From contig NC_068571.1 of assembly GCF_025698545.1 (NCBI RefSeq), positions 36,551,733 through 36,615,732 of the forward strand: 64,000 bases of DNA, written 5' to 3'. The stretch's first letter is position 1; every line of letters begins with the position of its first letter. The notes under the pieces were generated by a model. It saw only the letters and a program-made list of their open reading frames with translations. It did no database searches and had not been told where the DNA came from. The position numbers and the translations under genes are program-made. Positions 34,983-46,329 of this stretch are shown here, piece after piece. Source of the DNA: Gossypium raimondii. Taxonomy: Eukaryota; Streptophyta; Magnoliopsida; Malvales; Malvaceae.

Positions 34983-37900
34983 AAAGGAAAATAGATAAAA
35001 TCATAAAATATGAAAATATGTTTGTACATATAAGGAAATATATATGTATGTATATACATAAGATTATAAAAATATGAAAATATATATATGTTGTAAAGTT
35101 ATTAGATATAAAAGTTTATGTAAGTATATATATGTATATTTATGAAAATGAAATATATATATATAAACATATATGCAGGTATGTGAAAATACTATATAAT
35201 AAAATATATATGTACGGGCATAATACCTAAATGTATATATATATATATATGAAATAAAATTAAAACTAAAATAGTATAAAACTAATTAATATTATCACAA
35301 TAATAACGAATAAATAAAAGAAAAATAAAACTAATAATAATAATAGTAATAATATGAAATTTATTAAGAAAACAAACAAAATAACAAAAGGACTAAATTA
35401 AACATTAAAACAAGATTCGGGGCTCAAAACGCAAATAAACAAAAGCGGGGGGACTACTCTAAACATTCATAAAACATGGAGGGACTAGTAAAGCAAATTG
35501 CCCTTCCATTAAAATGACGTAGTTCGGGTAAGGATTAAATTGAAAACGCAAAATATTTCCGGGTAAAATTCAAAAGACTAAAAGAACCTAATTTTAAAAG
35601 CATTAAAAATCAGAAGGGCTAAACGTGAAATTAGCCCTTCCGTCAAAAACACGCGGATCTCCCGGATCGGGTCGGGTCAATAAGGTCAGTCAAAACAGCG
35701 CTGCTTTTGGTGCTCGAGTAGTCGCCCAAAACGACGTCGCTTTGGAAGGCTATTTAAACTAATTTTTTCAAAATTTTCATTCTTCTCTTCTTCTCTAGAA
35801 AAACCAAAAATTTCTCTCAAGTCTTTCTCCTTTTCCGAAGCCGGTCGAGGTCCGCCATCGATCAATCACACCGCCGTGGGTTGGCCAAGGCACGCTGCAG
35901 ATGTGCATGACGGGAGACCAAAAGTTTCCTTTTTCACGAATCGCCTCTCCCGGTGAGTTTCTCTCTTTTTATTATTATTTATATTATATGTATATAAATA
36001 GATGAACAAAAAAAGAAAAAGTAAAATAAAAATGGTAAAATATGTAAAAACGAAAAGGGTCGGAAATCACCTTTGATTTTTTTGTTTCTTATTTCTGTGA
36101 AAAACGTTACAAAAAGAAAAGGAAAATAGAATGAAAAAACCCCCTCCACAATGAAGACATTTGGCTTTTTTTTATAGCCCAAGTTACATGTTATTTTTAC
36201 TATTTCTCTTGCGTTTTCTGTTGTTCTTGCGTGTTTGCTCCATTTTGCAGGTGATTGACACGCAAGTAGGCGAGTTGGTGGCGGTGGGTGGTGTCAGAAG
36301 GGCAGGTGGCCGTGACTTGCGGCGCTGGAGGCTGAAGAACTAGGTGGCTAGGGTTTTTTCTTTTTCTTTGATTTGGTGTTGGGCTGCTGTTGGGTTTGGG
36401 GGTAGTTGGGTTTAATGTGTGGGTTTTGGGCCCCGGGCAAAAATGGGCTTGTACACAAGTAATTTCCTGTTCATCCCGTTGCCTATTCTGGTGGTTAATC
36501 AGCTCCGATACAAACATAATGGATGATTTTTCCTCATTATTTTGTATTATTCGTTCTGGCATCCCTGGCATCCAAACATCCTCTCAAATCCTTATATTGG
36601 ATTAAATTCCACACACCAACTCAGGCCCAAATTAAGTAATCCCTTCGCAGCACAGATACTCTTCCAGGTATAATATGGGTAAGCTCTTAAACTCACACTC
36701 ATAAAGTCTGTATATGAATAATATTTTGCTTTAAGAGCTTGCGCTAACAACGAATTCGGATTTTTTTTATCAACCTCCATCATTGTTTTGCTAATAGAGT
36801 GACATTAAACTTTGCCAAACTTCTAAACCCCAAACCCCCATTTTCTTTAAAATCACATAATTTTGCCCACTCACACCAATGAAATCCCCTTCAACCCTCA
36901 TGATTTTTCCACCAAAATCGACTAATAGTACTCTTCAGTTCAGAGCAAAAAGAGGCTAGTAACAAAAAGCCCTTGTGATAAAGGCCGAACACACCAGCTC
37001 TCAATTCGATACCTTATACAATCCTTCAATATTTGAAAAGATCTTGTTTTGTTTCACCCCACCATATTAGCCAGCCCTATGTATCACTCGGGCTCAGAAG
37101 AGGTCATAACACCCAAATAATTCGATATTCGTTCCTTATTAATCTCATCAACATTTGAGCTAAAATAAATAACTGATTTATTGAAATTAACAAATTGCCC
37201 TAAGAAACTCTCACACTCCTCCAAATTTTGTTTTAACACCAAAGTTCTCCCAACTGTGGCCTTTCGAAACAATATATAAGCGTCAACAAAAAATAAGTGA
37301 GAAACTTGTGGTCCCCCTCAACTAATTTTCGCTGACCCTTACTAAATCATCTTAGATTGTCATTCGCATAAGGAAAGAAAACCCTTCACAACATATAAGA
37401 AAAAGATACGAGCTAATGGGATCTCCTTGTTTAATCTTCCTTCTAGGAGAAAAATTATGACTCACCTCACCATTCAAAACCACAAAGTAGGAGACAAAAC
37501 TAATATAGTGAATGTTAAAATCCACCCATGTTCTAGAAAACTCATTCTTAACATAATTCTTTCCAAGAAACTCCACTCCACCCTGTCATAGGTCTTACTC
37601 ATATCCAACTTTAGAGCAAAGTGTCATTTCTTTCCCTTCTTCTTCCTTCTATACGCATTAAGAATTTCATACGCAAGTAGGATATTATTCGTAATCAGCC
37701 TACCGAGAACAAATGCAATTTGCGCCTCATCCACACACAAATTCAACACTTTTTCAAATCTATTAACCACATTTTTTGAAATAATTTTATATAGAACGAG
37801 CATAAACTAATAGGACGAAACTGTTGCATGCTCATAGGGTTTGTAACTTTAGGAATAAGAACAATGTACGTTTTATTAATATCGACTAGGAACATACCTT

Positions 37901-38216
37901 CATTCAAAATTCCAAGATAATAATCTTCAATATATTGTCCCACGATATGCCAATAGCTCTAGTAAAACATAGCGGGAAGCCCATCCGAACCCAAACCCTT
38001 TGTCAGGGCCATTGCTTTTAAAGTAGTATAAATTTTCTCCCATGTATACCTTGCAGTAAGGGAAGCATTCATCTCATCATTAATACATGTGCATACCCCC
38101 TCCAAAATATGGCTCGGATTCCTCATTGTGATGTGAATAAATCTGTGAAATACTCATTCACAACATCAAACAGACCCTCTCCTTCTCGAACCATTTTCCC
38201 ATCATTCTTTATTAAG

Positions 38217-40865
38217 CAGCTTACTAGTGATGCACCCGTCACTTCCTCTTCCTTGTTAGATGATGATATTACTAGACTTTGGCATATGCGTTTAAGGCAT
38301 ATGAGTGAGAAATGCATGACAGAATTGAGCAAAAAAGACTTCTTGATGGGCACGAAATTTACAAAATGAAGTTCTGTGAGCACTGCGTTTTTGGGAAGCA
38401 AAAAGAGAGTTCGATTCACCAAAGAAATCCATAACACGAAGGGAACATTGGATTATATTCATTCTGATCTTCGGGGACCATTTAAAGTGTCTTCGAGAGG
38501 TGGAGCTAATTATATGCTAACACTTATCGATGTGTTTTCCGCATTCAAGTCCTAGAAAACTATGGTTGAAAAATAGACAGGAAAATAGATAAAACACCTT
38601 TGCACAGATAATGGCTTAAGGTTTTGTTCTAATGAGTTTAACGAATTATACAAATTAGAAGAGATCGTGAGACACTTGATAGTTCATCATACTCCACAAA
38701 AAAACGACGTTGCAGAATGAAGGAACAGAACGATCATAGAGAAGGTTCGATGTATGTTGTTAAATGCTAATTTACCGAAGTAGTTTTGGGCTGAAACAAC
38801 CTCTATTGCATATTTTTTGATCAACTGATCTCTATCCGTTGCCATTGAGAAAAAGACTCCACAAGAGGTATAGTCTAGTAATCCTACTGATTATTATTAT
38901 TTAAAGATTTTTGGATGTCCTGTGTATTCTCATGTTGATAATGGAAAATTGGAACCGAGATAAATTAAATGTGTTTTTCTTGGTTATAAGGCTGATGTAA
39001 AAGGGTATAAGCTATGGTGTCTTAAAAATAGAAAAGTTATGATTAGCATATATGTTATTTTGTTATGAAACTGCTATGCTGCCTAACTTATCTCTTAAAG
39101 ACTCTTCAAATAAAGAACAACAAAAGCAGGTGGAGCTTCAAATTGATCCAATATCTACAACAGAGTTGACTCCTCAAGTTAGTACAGAAATTCAGAACAA
39201 AGTCATTTGTTCACCACAATATTCTATTGCCAAAAACAGAACTAGAAGAGAAATTAAACCTCCAAAGAGGTATGCCGAGGTTGATCTAGTTGCTTACGCT
39301 TTAAATGTGGTTGAAGATATAGATGCAAATCAAGAGTCATAACTTATTCTGAGGCAGCTAGCTATGAAGACTCAGAAAAATGGATGTTTGCCATGCAAGA
39401 AGAGATAGAATCACTCCACAAGAGTAGAACATAGGATCTTGTGAAGCTTCTTAAAGGTGAGAAGGTTGTTCGTTGTAAATGGGTGTTCATGAGAAAAGAA
39501 AGAGACTCCAAGAGTTGAAGAATCCAGATATAAAACAAGACTTGTTGCAAATAGTTACAGTCAGATTCCAGGTGTGAACTTCACAGATGTGTTTTCTCCT
39601 ATTGTGAAGCACAGTTCAATTTGAGCCTTTCTTGGTATTGTGGCTATGTATGATTTGGAGCTCGAACAGTTAAATGTAAAAATAACATTCTTGTATGGAG
39701 AACTTGAGGAGGACATTTACATGCAACAACTAGAGGGCTTTACAGTATCAGAAAAAGAGAACTATGTTTGCTTGCTAAAAAAGTCCCTTTATGGTTTGAA
39801 ACAGTCACCGAAGTAGTGGTATAAAAGGTTTGATTTTTTTATGACTACTCATGATTTCAAAAGAAGTAGCTTTTATAGTTATGTTTATTTTAAGAAAAAT
39901 AGTATTGATGACATATTGATAGTAATGAAAGATAAATGAGAGATAAGAAAGGTTAAAACTCAGCTTAGTGAAGAATTTGAAATGTAGGATTTGGGAGCAG
40001 CAAAGAAGATACTTGGTATGGAGATTCTCAAAGATAGAAAAGCAAGTAAATTGTATGTAAGTCAGAAATGGTACATTGATAAAGTTCTTTGCATGTTCTA
40101 TATGCAGAGTGCTAAGCCTGTTAGTACTCCATTAGCAGCCCATTTCAGACTTTCATCGACTTTGTCTCCACAATTAGATGATGAGATTGACTACATGTCA
40201 CATGTTCCATATTTTAGTGCAGTGGGATCTCTTATGTATGCTATGGTTTGTTCACGTCTAGATTTATCATATGCAGTCAGTGCAATTAGTAGGTACATGA
40301 CAAATTCTGGTAAAGAACACTAGAAAGCAGTTTAGTGGATTTTGAGATACTTATGAGGTACTACTGATGTTTGCTTACAATTTGGAAGAACTAGAGATTG
40401 AGTCATTGGGTATGTTGATGCTAATTTTGCTGGAGATCTTAATAAAAGAAAATCTCTCACAGGTTATGTCTTTACAATTGGAGGTTGTGCAATCAGTTGG
40501 AAAGCCACTTGGCAAACTATAGTCGCTTTCTCTACCACTGAAGCTGAGTGAACTCAATGAATACCTCCGATTGTAAAGAAGCTATTTGGTTGAATGAACT
40601 CTTTAGTAAACTCAATGAAGACCTTCAAATCAGTACAGTATTTTGTGACAGTCAAAGTGCCATCTTCCTTGCAAAAGATCAAATATTTCATGAGAGAACA
40701 AAGCATATTGATGTTCGATATCATTTTGTTCGTGATATTATTGCTAGTGGTGATATTGTTGTGAGCAAAATTAGTACTCATGATAATCCTGCAGATATGA
40801 TGACTAAGTCACTTTCTATAACCAAGTTTGAGCATTTTTTAGACTTGATTGGTATTCATCGTTGA
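38217..40865 (+). pseudogene. Ty1/copia pol relic, 5' truncated
   Basis: Order of domains on the plus strand: GAG pre-integrase (ITRLWHMRLRHMSEKCMTEL), integrase (TLDYIHSDLRGPFKVSSRGG; LCTDNGLRFCSNEFNELY; GCPVYSHVDN), the linker with TRREIKPPKRYAEV, reverse transcriptase (KWMFAMQEEIESLH; LKKSLYGLKQSPK; a shortened SIDDILIV box where YVDD is expected; MGAAKKILGMEILKDRKAS) and RNase H ([20 protein letters not shown]; ending LDLIGIHR at 40865). Numerous stops and frame changes. Gag, protease and the 5' LTR are missing; the left end abuts the LINE at 38216 directly. The layout is that of a Tork-like copia lineage. Confidence 0.88.
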
Positions 40866-40939
40866 AGATAAAACCCTTAAAGGATTTCATGGAAGAGGTG
40901 GAGAACTTGCTCATTAATAATTCGTGTTAAGGTGAAGAT

Positions 40940-41281
40940 TGTTAAAGTTGTTTGACCCAAATTTTAAGACATTCCTTGCAAGTCAAGTTAAACAAAATCT
41001 AAGAGATTGCTTGCAAGTCAAGTTAAACAAAATATATTTTATTTCTAGAAGATTTAGTAGTATAATATATTTAGCATTTATTAGCATAATATATTTTACA
41101 TTAAATAGAATTAGGCTTTTTCAATCTATAAATAGATGTAGTCGAAACTTCTCTTGTATCATCCGAATTCGACATTAGTGAATTTTCTTCTCCTTTGCCC
41201 ATGATTTTTCCTGAAAGAGTTTCCACGTAAAATTTGCATTTTCTATTTTTTTCTTTCTTTTTCTTTGCGATCTTTCTACAT
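40940..41281 (+). mobile_element. Probable 3' LTR of the copia relic
   Basis: After the last pol codon a purine run (AAGGTGAAG, 40928-40936) looks like a polypurine tract, and TGTTAAAGTTGTTTGACCC begins at 40940. A promoter-like TATAAATAGATG lies near 41130. TG...CA would end at CTTTCTACA (41281), but with no 5' LTR to compare the end is provisional. An imperfect duplication of TTGCAAGTCAAGTTAAACAA (about 40976 and 41009) lies in the U3 part. Confidence 0.55.
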
Positions 41282-42110
41282 TGTCATTATCGAAGTTCAA
41301 TTTTCACATTTATCTTTCCCCAATTATTTACTTTATTTACGTCATTATCGAACTCATTGTATTGCCACAAATAGCTTTATTATACAAATCGTTTCAAGTG
41401 TTTTCTTAAATTTTGTAACGAAAACCCTAAAATTATTTGCTTTTTGTAATATATTATATATTAGTGAAAACTGAAAAGAGTATTGGAAAAGAATCAAATA
41501 GTATATTTCAGTTTTTTTGGTTGAATTGCTAAATTATAAAATTGTGGCAATATGTTTGAGAATTTTCATTATTGATATTGGAAGATATTATTTTTTTAGT
41601 GAATTATAAGAGAAATATAAAATTCTAACAGTAATGCGATTAATAAGATTTAAACTTAAGTTACACTTGAGGTGATAAACACCGCAAGTATTAGGGGTGA
41701 GATCATTTTAATTCAACCAAATATTTTGAATTTTTAAACAGTTCATTTTTTGGCCCTCAATATTTCCATATTAATTTTTATTTTGTAATTTATTTTGATA
41801 AAATTAGTTTGATTATACCTTTTACAATAATTTTGTATAGTTTCAAAGTCTTTTATAAATATTTCTAAAAAATATTTTTCAAGTAAATTAAAATAATTAA
41901 ATTTTATATGGTATTTAAATGTTTTTTATATAAAACTTTTAAATTGCTTTCATTAATTTAAATAAAAAATATTGATTTTTACACCATAAAAATAAAAATT
42001 ATTTATGAAATTAATCACTTCATGGAAGCAGCATTTGTTCTTTATTTTAAGGTTCGGTTGGGTTTTATTGGGCCCTTTGTAAATTTGTAATGGACTGGAC
42101 CAAGCATCTC
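41282..42110. other. AT-rich intergenic DNA upstream of the PPR gene
   Basis: No gene seen. Promoter elements for the 42372 gene presumably lie at its right end, but no single TATA box stands out. Confidence 0.35.
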
Positions 42111-42371
42111 ATTTAATGAATTGAAACCCACAACTCCACCATGCTCTTTGCTCTTCTTCTCCATTCACGCCGTTGTGGCTTTCCCCTCTATCCTTTCCTC
42201 CACCCGTAACTTCTTTGTACGAAATCGTCGACGATTGCCGCCATCGCCTTCTTTTTCCTTTCCTCCTTCTGGTTTTTTCTTCTCTTCTGAGTTCTTCCAC
42301 CGCCGTGTTTCTCTTTTCGAATGTTGTGTTCCCCGGATGATGAAGACTTGTAAAGGTGGAGGCATTTTGTC

Positions 42372-43943
42372 ATGAATTTGGTTAGAGTTTCATTCTGTAA
42401 GCAGCGCTGCTTCTCTTCCTCTTCATCTCCACTTCCATGGATCTCCCCCCTACAACTCCTAAAACCCAACTTCCAAAAACCAGATCCTCCTCCACAACCC
42501 TCACTTGCCTCTACTGAGTCTCAAAGGAAACCCAAATTTATCTCTCACGAGACTGCCATCAACTTGATCAAGCGTGAGAAAGATCCACAACGGGCCTTAC
42601 AAATATTTAACAAGGTGTCGCGGCAGAAAGGCTTTACTCATAACAGTGCCACCTATGGAACCATCCTTCACAAGCTTGCTCAATCGAAGAAGTTTCAGGC
42701 CGTTGACTCATTACTTCGTCAAATGAGCTATGAAACTTGTAGATTTCATGAAGGTATATTCCTCAATCTCATGAAGCATTTTTCCAGGTTTTCTTTACAT
42801 GATAAGGTACTTGAGATGTTCAATGCAATTCAGCCCATTGTTCGTGAAAAACCTTCACTGAAAGCTATTAGTACCTGTCTTAATCTCCTGATTGAATCGA
42901 ACCAGGTTGATTTGGCTCGAGATTTTCTGTTGAACTCCAAGAAATCTCTCAGGTTGAGACCCAATACCTGCATTTTTAACATCTTGGTTAAACATCATTG
43001 TAATAATGGAGACCTTGAATCTGCGTCTGAAGTTGTAAAGGAGATGAAAAAATCTAAGGTTTCTTATCCCAGTCTGATTACTTACTCAACCTTGATAGGC
43101 GGTCTCTGTGAAAGTAGACGACTTAAGGAAGCCATCGAATTGTTTGAGGAAATGGTTGGTAAGGATCAGATATTGCCTGATGCTTTAACCTATAATTTGT
43201 TAATTAATGGCTTCTGTCGTGAAGGAAAAGTCGATCGGGCGAGAAAGATAATAGAGTTTATGAAAAACAATGGATGCAGCCCTAATTTATTCAATTACTC
43301 TGCTTTGATGAATGGCTTATGCAAGGAGGGAAGTTGGGAAGAAGCCAAACAACTTTTTGTTGAGATGAAGAGCACAGGTCTGAAACCTGATACAATTGTT
43401 TATACTACATTGATGAATTGCCTTTGTAGGGCTAGTAGAATCGATGAGGCGATGTCATTGCTTAAGGAAATGAAGGAAAACAAATGTGAAGCCGATGTTG
43501 TTACTTTAAATGTATTACTTGGTGGGTTATGCCGAGAAAGTAGGTTCCATGAGGTGCTTCAGATGCTCGAGAAGCTGCCATACGAAGGTGTTTACTTGAA
43601 CAAAGCAAGTTACAGAATTGTATTGAATGCATTATGCCAGAAAGATGAAATGGAAAAGGCAGCTAAGCTGTTGGGTCTGATGTTGGATAGGGGGTTTTTC
43701 CCACATTATGCAACGTCGAATGAGGTGTTGATTCAGCTTTGTAAAGCCGGAATGGTAGATGATGCAGTTACAGCATTGTTTGGATTGGCTGAAACGGGGT
43801 TTAAACCAGAACCACATTGTTGGGAGTTTCTGATTGAAATGAACTGCAGAGATAGGAAATTGCTGCCTGTTTTTGAACTACTTGATGAGTTAGTAATAAA
43901 AGAATGTACTCATAATCTTCATGTTGGTGCTACTTTTGCTTAG
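42372..43943 (+). CDS. P-class PPR protein, At5g18475-like, intronless
   Basis: An uninterrupted 523-residue frame ending TAG. The start at 42372 gives an organelle-type N-terminus (MNLVRVSFCKQRCFSSSSSP; basic, Ser-rich, no acidic residues). The ISHETAINLIKREKDPQRAL block follows, then PPR motifs starting near residues 92, 199, 235, 271, 306, 341, 376, 411 and 446. Sample motifs are SLITYSTLIGGLCESRRLKE and NLFNYSALMNGLCKEGSWEE. Motifs are of the 35-residue P type with no E or DYW tail, so no editing activity is expected; such proteins bind organellar RNA and help its stability, splicing or translation. Length, N-terminal block and the KPSLKAISTCLNLLIESNQV segment agree with Arabidopsis At5g18475 as I remember it. 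The frame is clean, unlike the PPR copy at 28.4 kb, and it looks functional. The organelle and the RNA target are not known. Confidence 0.93.
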   Translation: MNLVRVSFCKQRCFSSSSSPLPWISPLQLLKPNFQKPDPPPQPSLASTESQRKPKFISHETAINLIKREKDPQRALQIFNKVSRQKGFTHNSATYGTILHKLAQSKKFQAVDSLLRQMSYETCRFHEGIFLNLMKHFSRFSLHDKVLEMFNAIQPIVREKPSLKAISTCLNLLIESNQVDLARDFLLNSKKSLRLRPNTCIFNILVKHHCNNGDLESASEVVKEMKKSKVSYPSLITYSTLIGGLCESRRLKEAIELFEEMVGKDQILPDALTYNLLINGFCREGKVDRARKIIEFMKNNGCSPNLFNYSALMNGLCKEGSWEEAKQLFVEMKSTGLKPDTIVYTTLMNCLCRASRIDEAMSLLKEMKENKCEADVVTLNVLLGGLCRESRFHEVLQMLEKLPYEGVYLNKASYRIVLNALCQKDEMEKAAKLLGLMLDRGFFPHYATSNEVLIQLCKAGMVDDAVTALFGLAETGFKPEPHCWEFLIEMNCRDRKLLPVFELLDELVIKECTHNLHVGATFA

Positions 43944-44269
43944 CGTCATGTGCTTGTAAAACTATCATTGTTGAGCATTTGATTTAGTGATACGTCCATG
44001 TTTTTTCTCGGTGATACTTAACTATTACCGATTTATAGATTTTTTTTTTGTCTAAAATTCAGAGTACAATATATTGAAGCTGGGCCCATCTGAATTGTGT
44101 TGCAGTTAATTGGATTTTTAAGACTTCTTTTAAAAGGGAATCCAACTTTTTGTCACTCACGAATTGGTTTCGTAGCCCATTTAAAGTTAAGCCCATGAGA
44201 GAACCCAATCTACATAATGGCCTTAGATATCAGATCCATGGAGTTCGGAGTTGAGATTTTCCGGAATCT

Positions 44270-44291
44270 GAGAGAGAGAGAGAGAGAGAGC
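44270..44291 (+). repeat. (GA)n tract in the 5' leader of the NF-YC10-like gene
   Basis: Eleven GA/AG dinucleotides immediately upstream of the chosen ATG at 44295. GA tracts are common in plant 5' leaders and promoters. Here it would be translated as RERERES if the upstream in-frame ATG at 44217 were used. Confidence 0.8.
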
Positions 44292-44294
44292 GCA

Positions 44295-46329
44295 ATGGCC
44301 TCCTCTTCCAAGAAACCCAAAGAAGAGAACAAGAAGAAGAAGAATAAGGAGAAGAGCAACAGAACCGCTGACAAAGACACAAAAAAATCCATTAAAAAAC
44401 CAGAGAAGAAAGCAAGTGCCTCCAAAACACCTACCAAATCAAAGCCAAATCCCGAATCAAAGCCAGACAAAAGCAAAAACAAGAGCAGCAATGGAATCCC
44501 GGTCAAGTCCCAGGTTATTGCCGACCCATCTTCAAGCTCTGAATCAGAACCCCAAGAAAACAGAAACAACTCCCACAAGAACGTTAAACCCAACAGCAAA
44601 AGGAAGCGAAAGGAAGAAGTAGACGAGGAAGAAGAAGAAGCAAAGGTGTGTAGATTTCCAATGAACAGAATCAAGAGGATAATCAAGACTGAAGATTCAC
44701 ATATGGCTGTTTCTCAAGATGTTGTTTTTCTTGTTAACAAAGCCGCGGTAATTCCTTTTTCTTTCCCCCTTTTTTGGGGTTATTTTCCTGAATGCCTTTA
44801 GGGTTTCCTTTGAATCTTTTCCTTCCTTTTTTTTAGTCTTTAAAGTCATAAAGTGGGGTTTTTTTTCCCAATGTGTTTATCCTCCAAGGTTAAAACTTGA
44901 TAATCGTTTGCTGTCATTTATGGGGTCTATGTTTGGTTGAATGCATGCCTTAAATGTATTTTGAAAAGTTGGGATCTTGAAATTGTTGGTCTTAAATCAT
45001 TGCTTTAATTCTGCTCAAAATTGTTGTTGTTTTTTTAATTTTAAAAAAAATTGGTGTTTTGCATGTTGTTTCTTCTTCTCTGTGGAATTGGTATGGTATG
45101 AGCATTGTTTGATCCAAAGGTAATTATCACTCTGTTTCATATTGTTTATTGTCTAAATGTATTTTTGTTTTTTTGCAGGAATTGTTTCTTGAAAAGTTCT
45201 GCGAAGATGGATACAAATGCTCCATTAAAGATCGCAAGAAATCACTTAGTTACAAGCACCTATGTACGTTCCTTTTTGAATCCTCCTTGTATATGTTGTT
45301 TCCTTTGCCGGTTCTATCTGACATTACTGTAGAATATTAGCATGAGCCTTGACTTACTCGACCTTACACATATTTGCTCAAACAACACTAACTATTGCCA
45401 GGATTGAAGCTTGGGATGCATTTTCGGTTAATATCTATTGTTACAATAATGTTTCTGAGCTAAAAAAGTCGGATTCTTATGGAATGTGATACTGCCAATG
45501 GATTCTCATGGTTTGGTCAGCAGAATGAAAGCTTCTATAGATGAGTTTATAGAAACATTAGTTTAAAATTGGTTTATGTGGCTTAGGGTTATACTTTGGT
45601 GATTCCTGTATTGCATCAAAATCTACCTTATGCTGTTCTCTCATTTGAATTGAAAATTTTGGATGTTTAGATTCGGTTCTTTCTTCTGATATTTTAATAT
45701 GGCTCATGTAGGCGAACGTAAGCTGAAATCAATTGATTTTCAAATGGAATTGTTTCATTTCTCTGCATCAGTATGAATAACACATATCTTGCACAACATA
45801 ATCTCCTTCCATTTCTTGTGATTGAATGTACATGTTATGGGGTGCTTGAAGTTTCATTAAGACGTTTCAGTTATACATTTTTCGTCTTGAATTTAAACGA
45901 AGTATATAGTTGAATGATATTATACTCTTCATTTCTTGAAAAGTGGACCTTGGGCAAATCCATACTGCTCTTATTGCACAAATTTGAAAGAAATTAATAC
46001 TATTATTGTTGCAAAAAGGTTTAAATGTATTCAACTGCGGTTGTGTTAAGATGCTCCTCTCTTTATTTTGCAGCAACAGTTGTCCATGAACAGAAGAGAT
46101 ATGACTTTCTATCAGGTATTGCTAATTGTAATTTATTTTTGTTTACAGTCTCCTCCCGTTTGTTCCCTTTACATATGCTGATCCGCATTGCCAGCTTTCT
46201 CCCAGCTTTTTCCATGATTATTTACAATTGCTGGAAATTTTTTTGGTGTTTCCAGATTATGTCCCTCAGAAAAAAAAAGCTGAGGATGCATTAAAAGTGA
46301 TGAATTTAGCCGAGACAGGGGAGGGATAG
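44295..46329 (+). CDS. NF-YC10: NF-YC10 / DPB3-1-like histone-fold protein, four exons
   Basis: Exons 44295-44747, 45179-45263, 46074-46115 and 46256-46329, all with GT/AG introns, join to 654 bases (217 residues plus TAG). Residues 1-115 are a Lys/Ser-rich disordered arm ending in an acidic run (EEVDEEEEEAK). The histone fold follows: CRFPMNRIKRIIKTEDSHMA, VSQDVVFLVNKAAELFLEKF, CSIKDRKKSLSYKHL and TVVHEQKRYDFLSDYVPQKK. This fits Arabidopsis At1g07980 (NF-YC10, DPB3-1), related to the Dpb3/POLE4 subunit of DNA polymerase epsilon and also reported to pair with NF-Y/DREB2A factors in heat response. The nucleus is the expected site. The ATG at 44295 (MASSSKKPKEENKK) is preferred because it matches the family start; an in-frame ATG at 44217 would add 26 residues over the GA tract. 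The gene appears intact. Confidence 0.9.

Larger units (their letters stand above)
34061..36455 (+). mobile_element. Solo LTR (family C), TSD CAAGT, inside the LINE
   Basis: Starts TGTTGACACCATTTTTTGG and ends ATGGGCTTGTACA, flanked by exact CAAGT at 34056-34060 and 36456-36460. It shares with the element at 54130 a GGAGTCGCCACCGATC motif followed by AAGGTGTGATCGGA-CACCT and a CGGGAGTCGGTTACGC-CGAG-AAGGATTAGCACC block, so the two are the same family. A TATTTAAAC-containing stretch near 35750 followed by a C/T-rich leader may be the promoter zone. No internal genes. Confidence 0.88.
33412..38215 (-). pseudogene. Second LINE ORF2 relic, split by an LTR
   Basis: Minus strand. From 38215 leftward: EGLFDVVNEYFTDLFTSQ, KTYIVLIPKVTNPMSMQQFR then PISLCSFYIK (RT fingers), IKQGDPISSYLFLICCEGFS, then LFFVDAYILF at 37300 where the catalytic (F/Y)xDD box is expected. 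The second Asp is Ala, so the RT active site is lost. KAKYYSYTDFMSVSLRA and TWKSICAAKGLL (36780-36600) lead to the LTR at 34061-36455. Beyond it, 33777-33412 holds the zinc-binding tail (CPTCLVGIETLEHIFRACPS). RNase H is missing at the left end. Many frameshifts. Confidence 0.85.
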
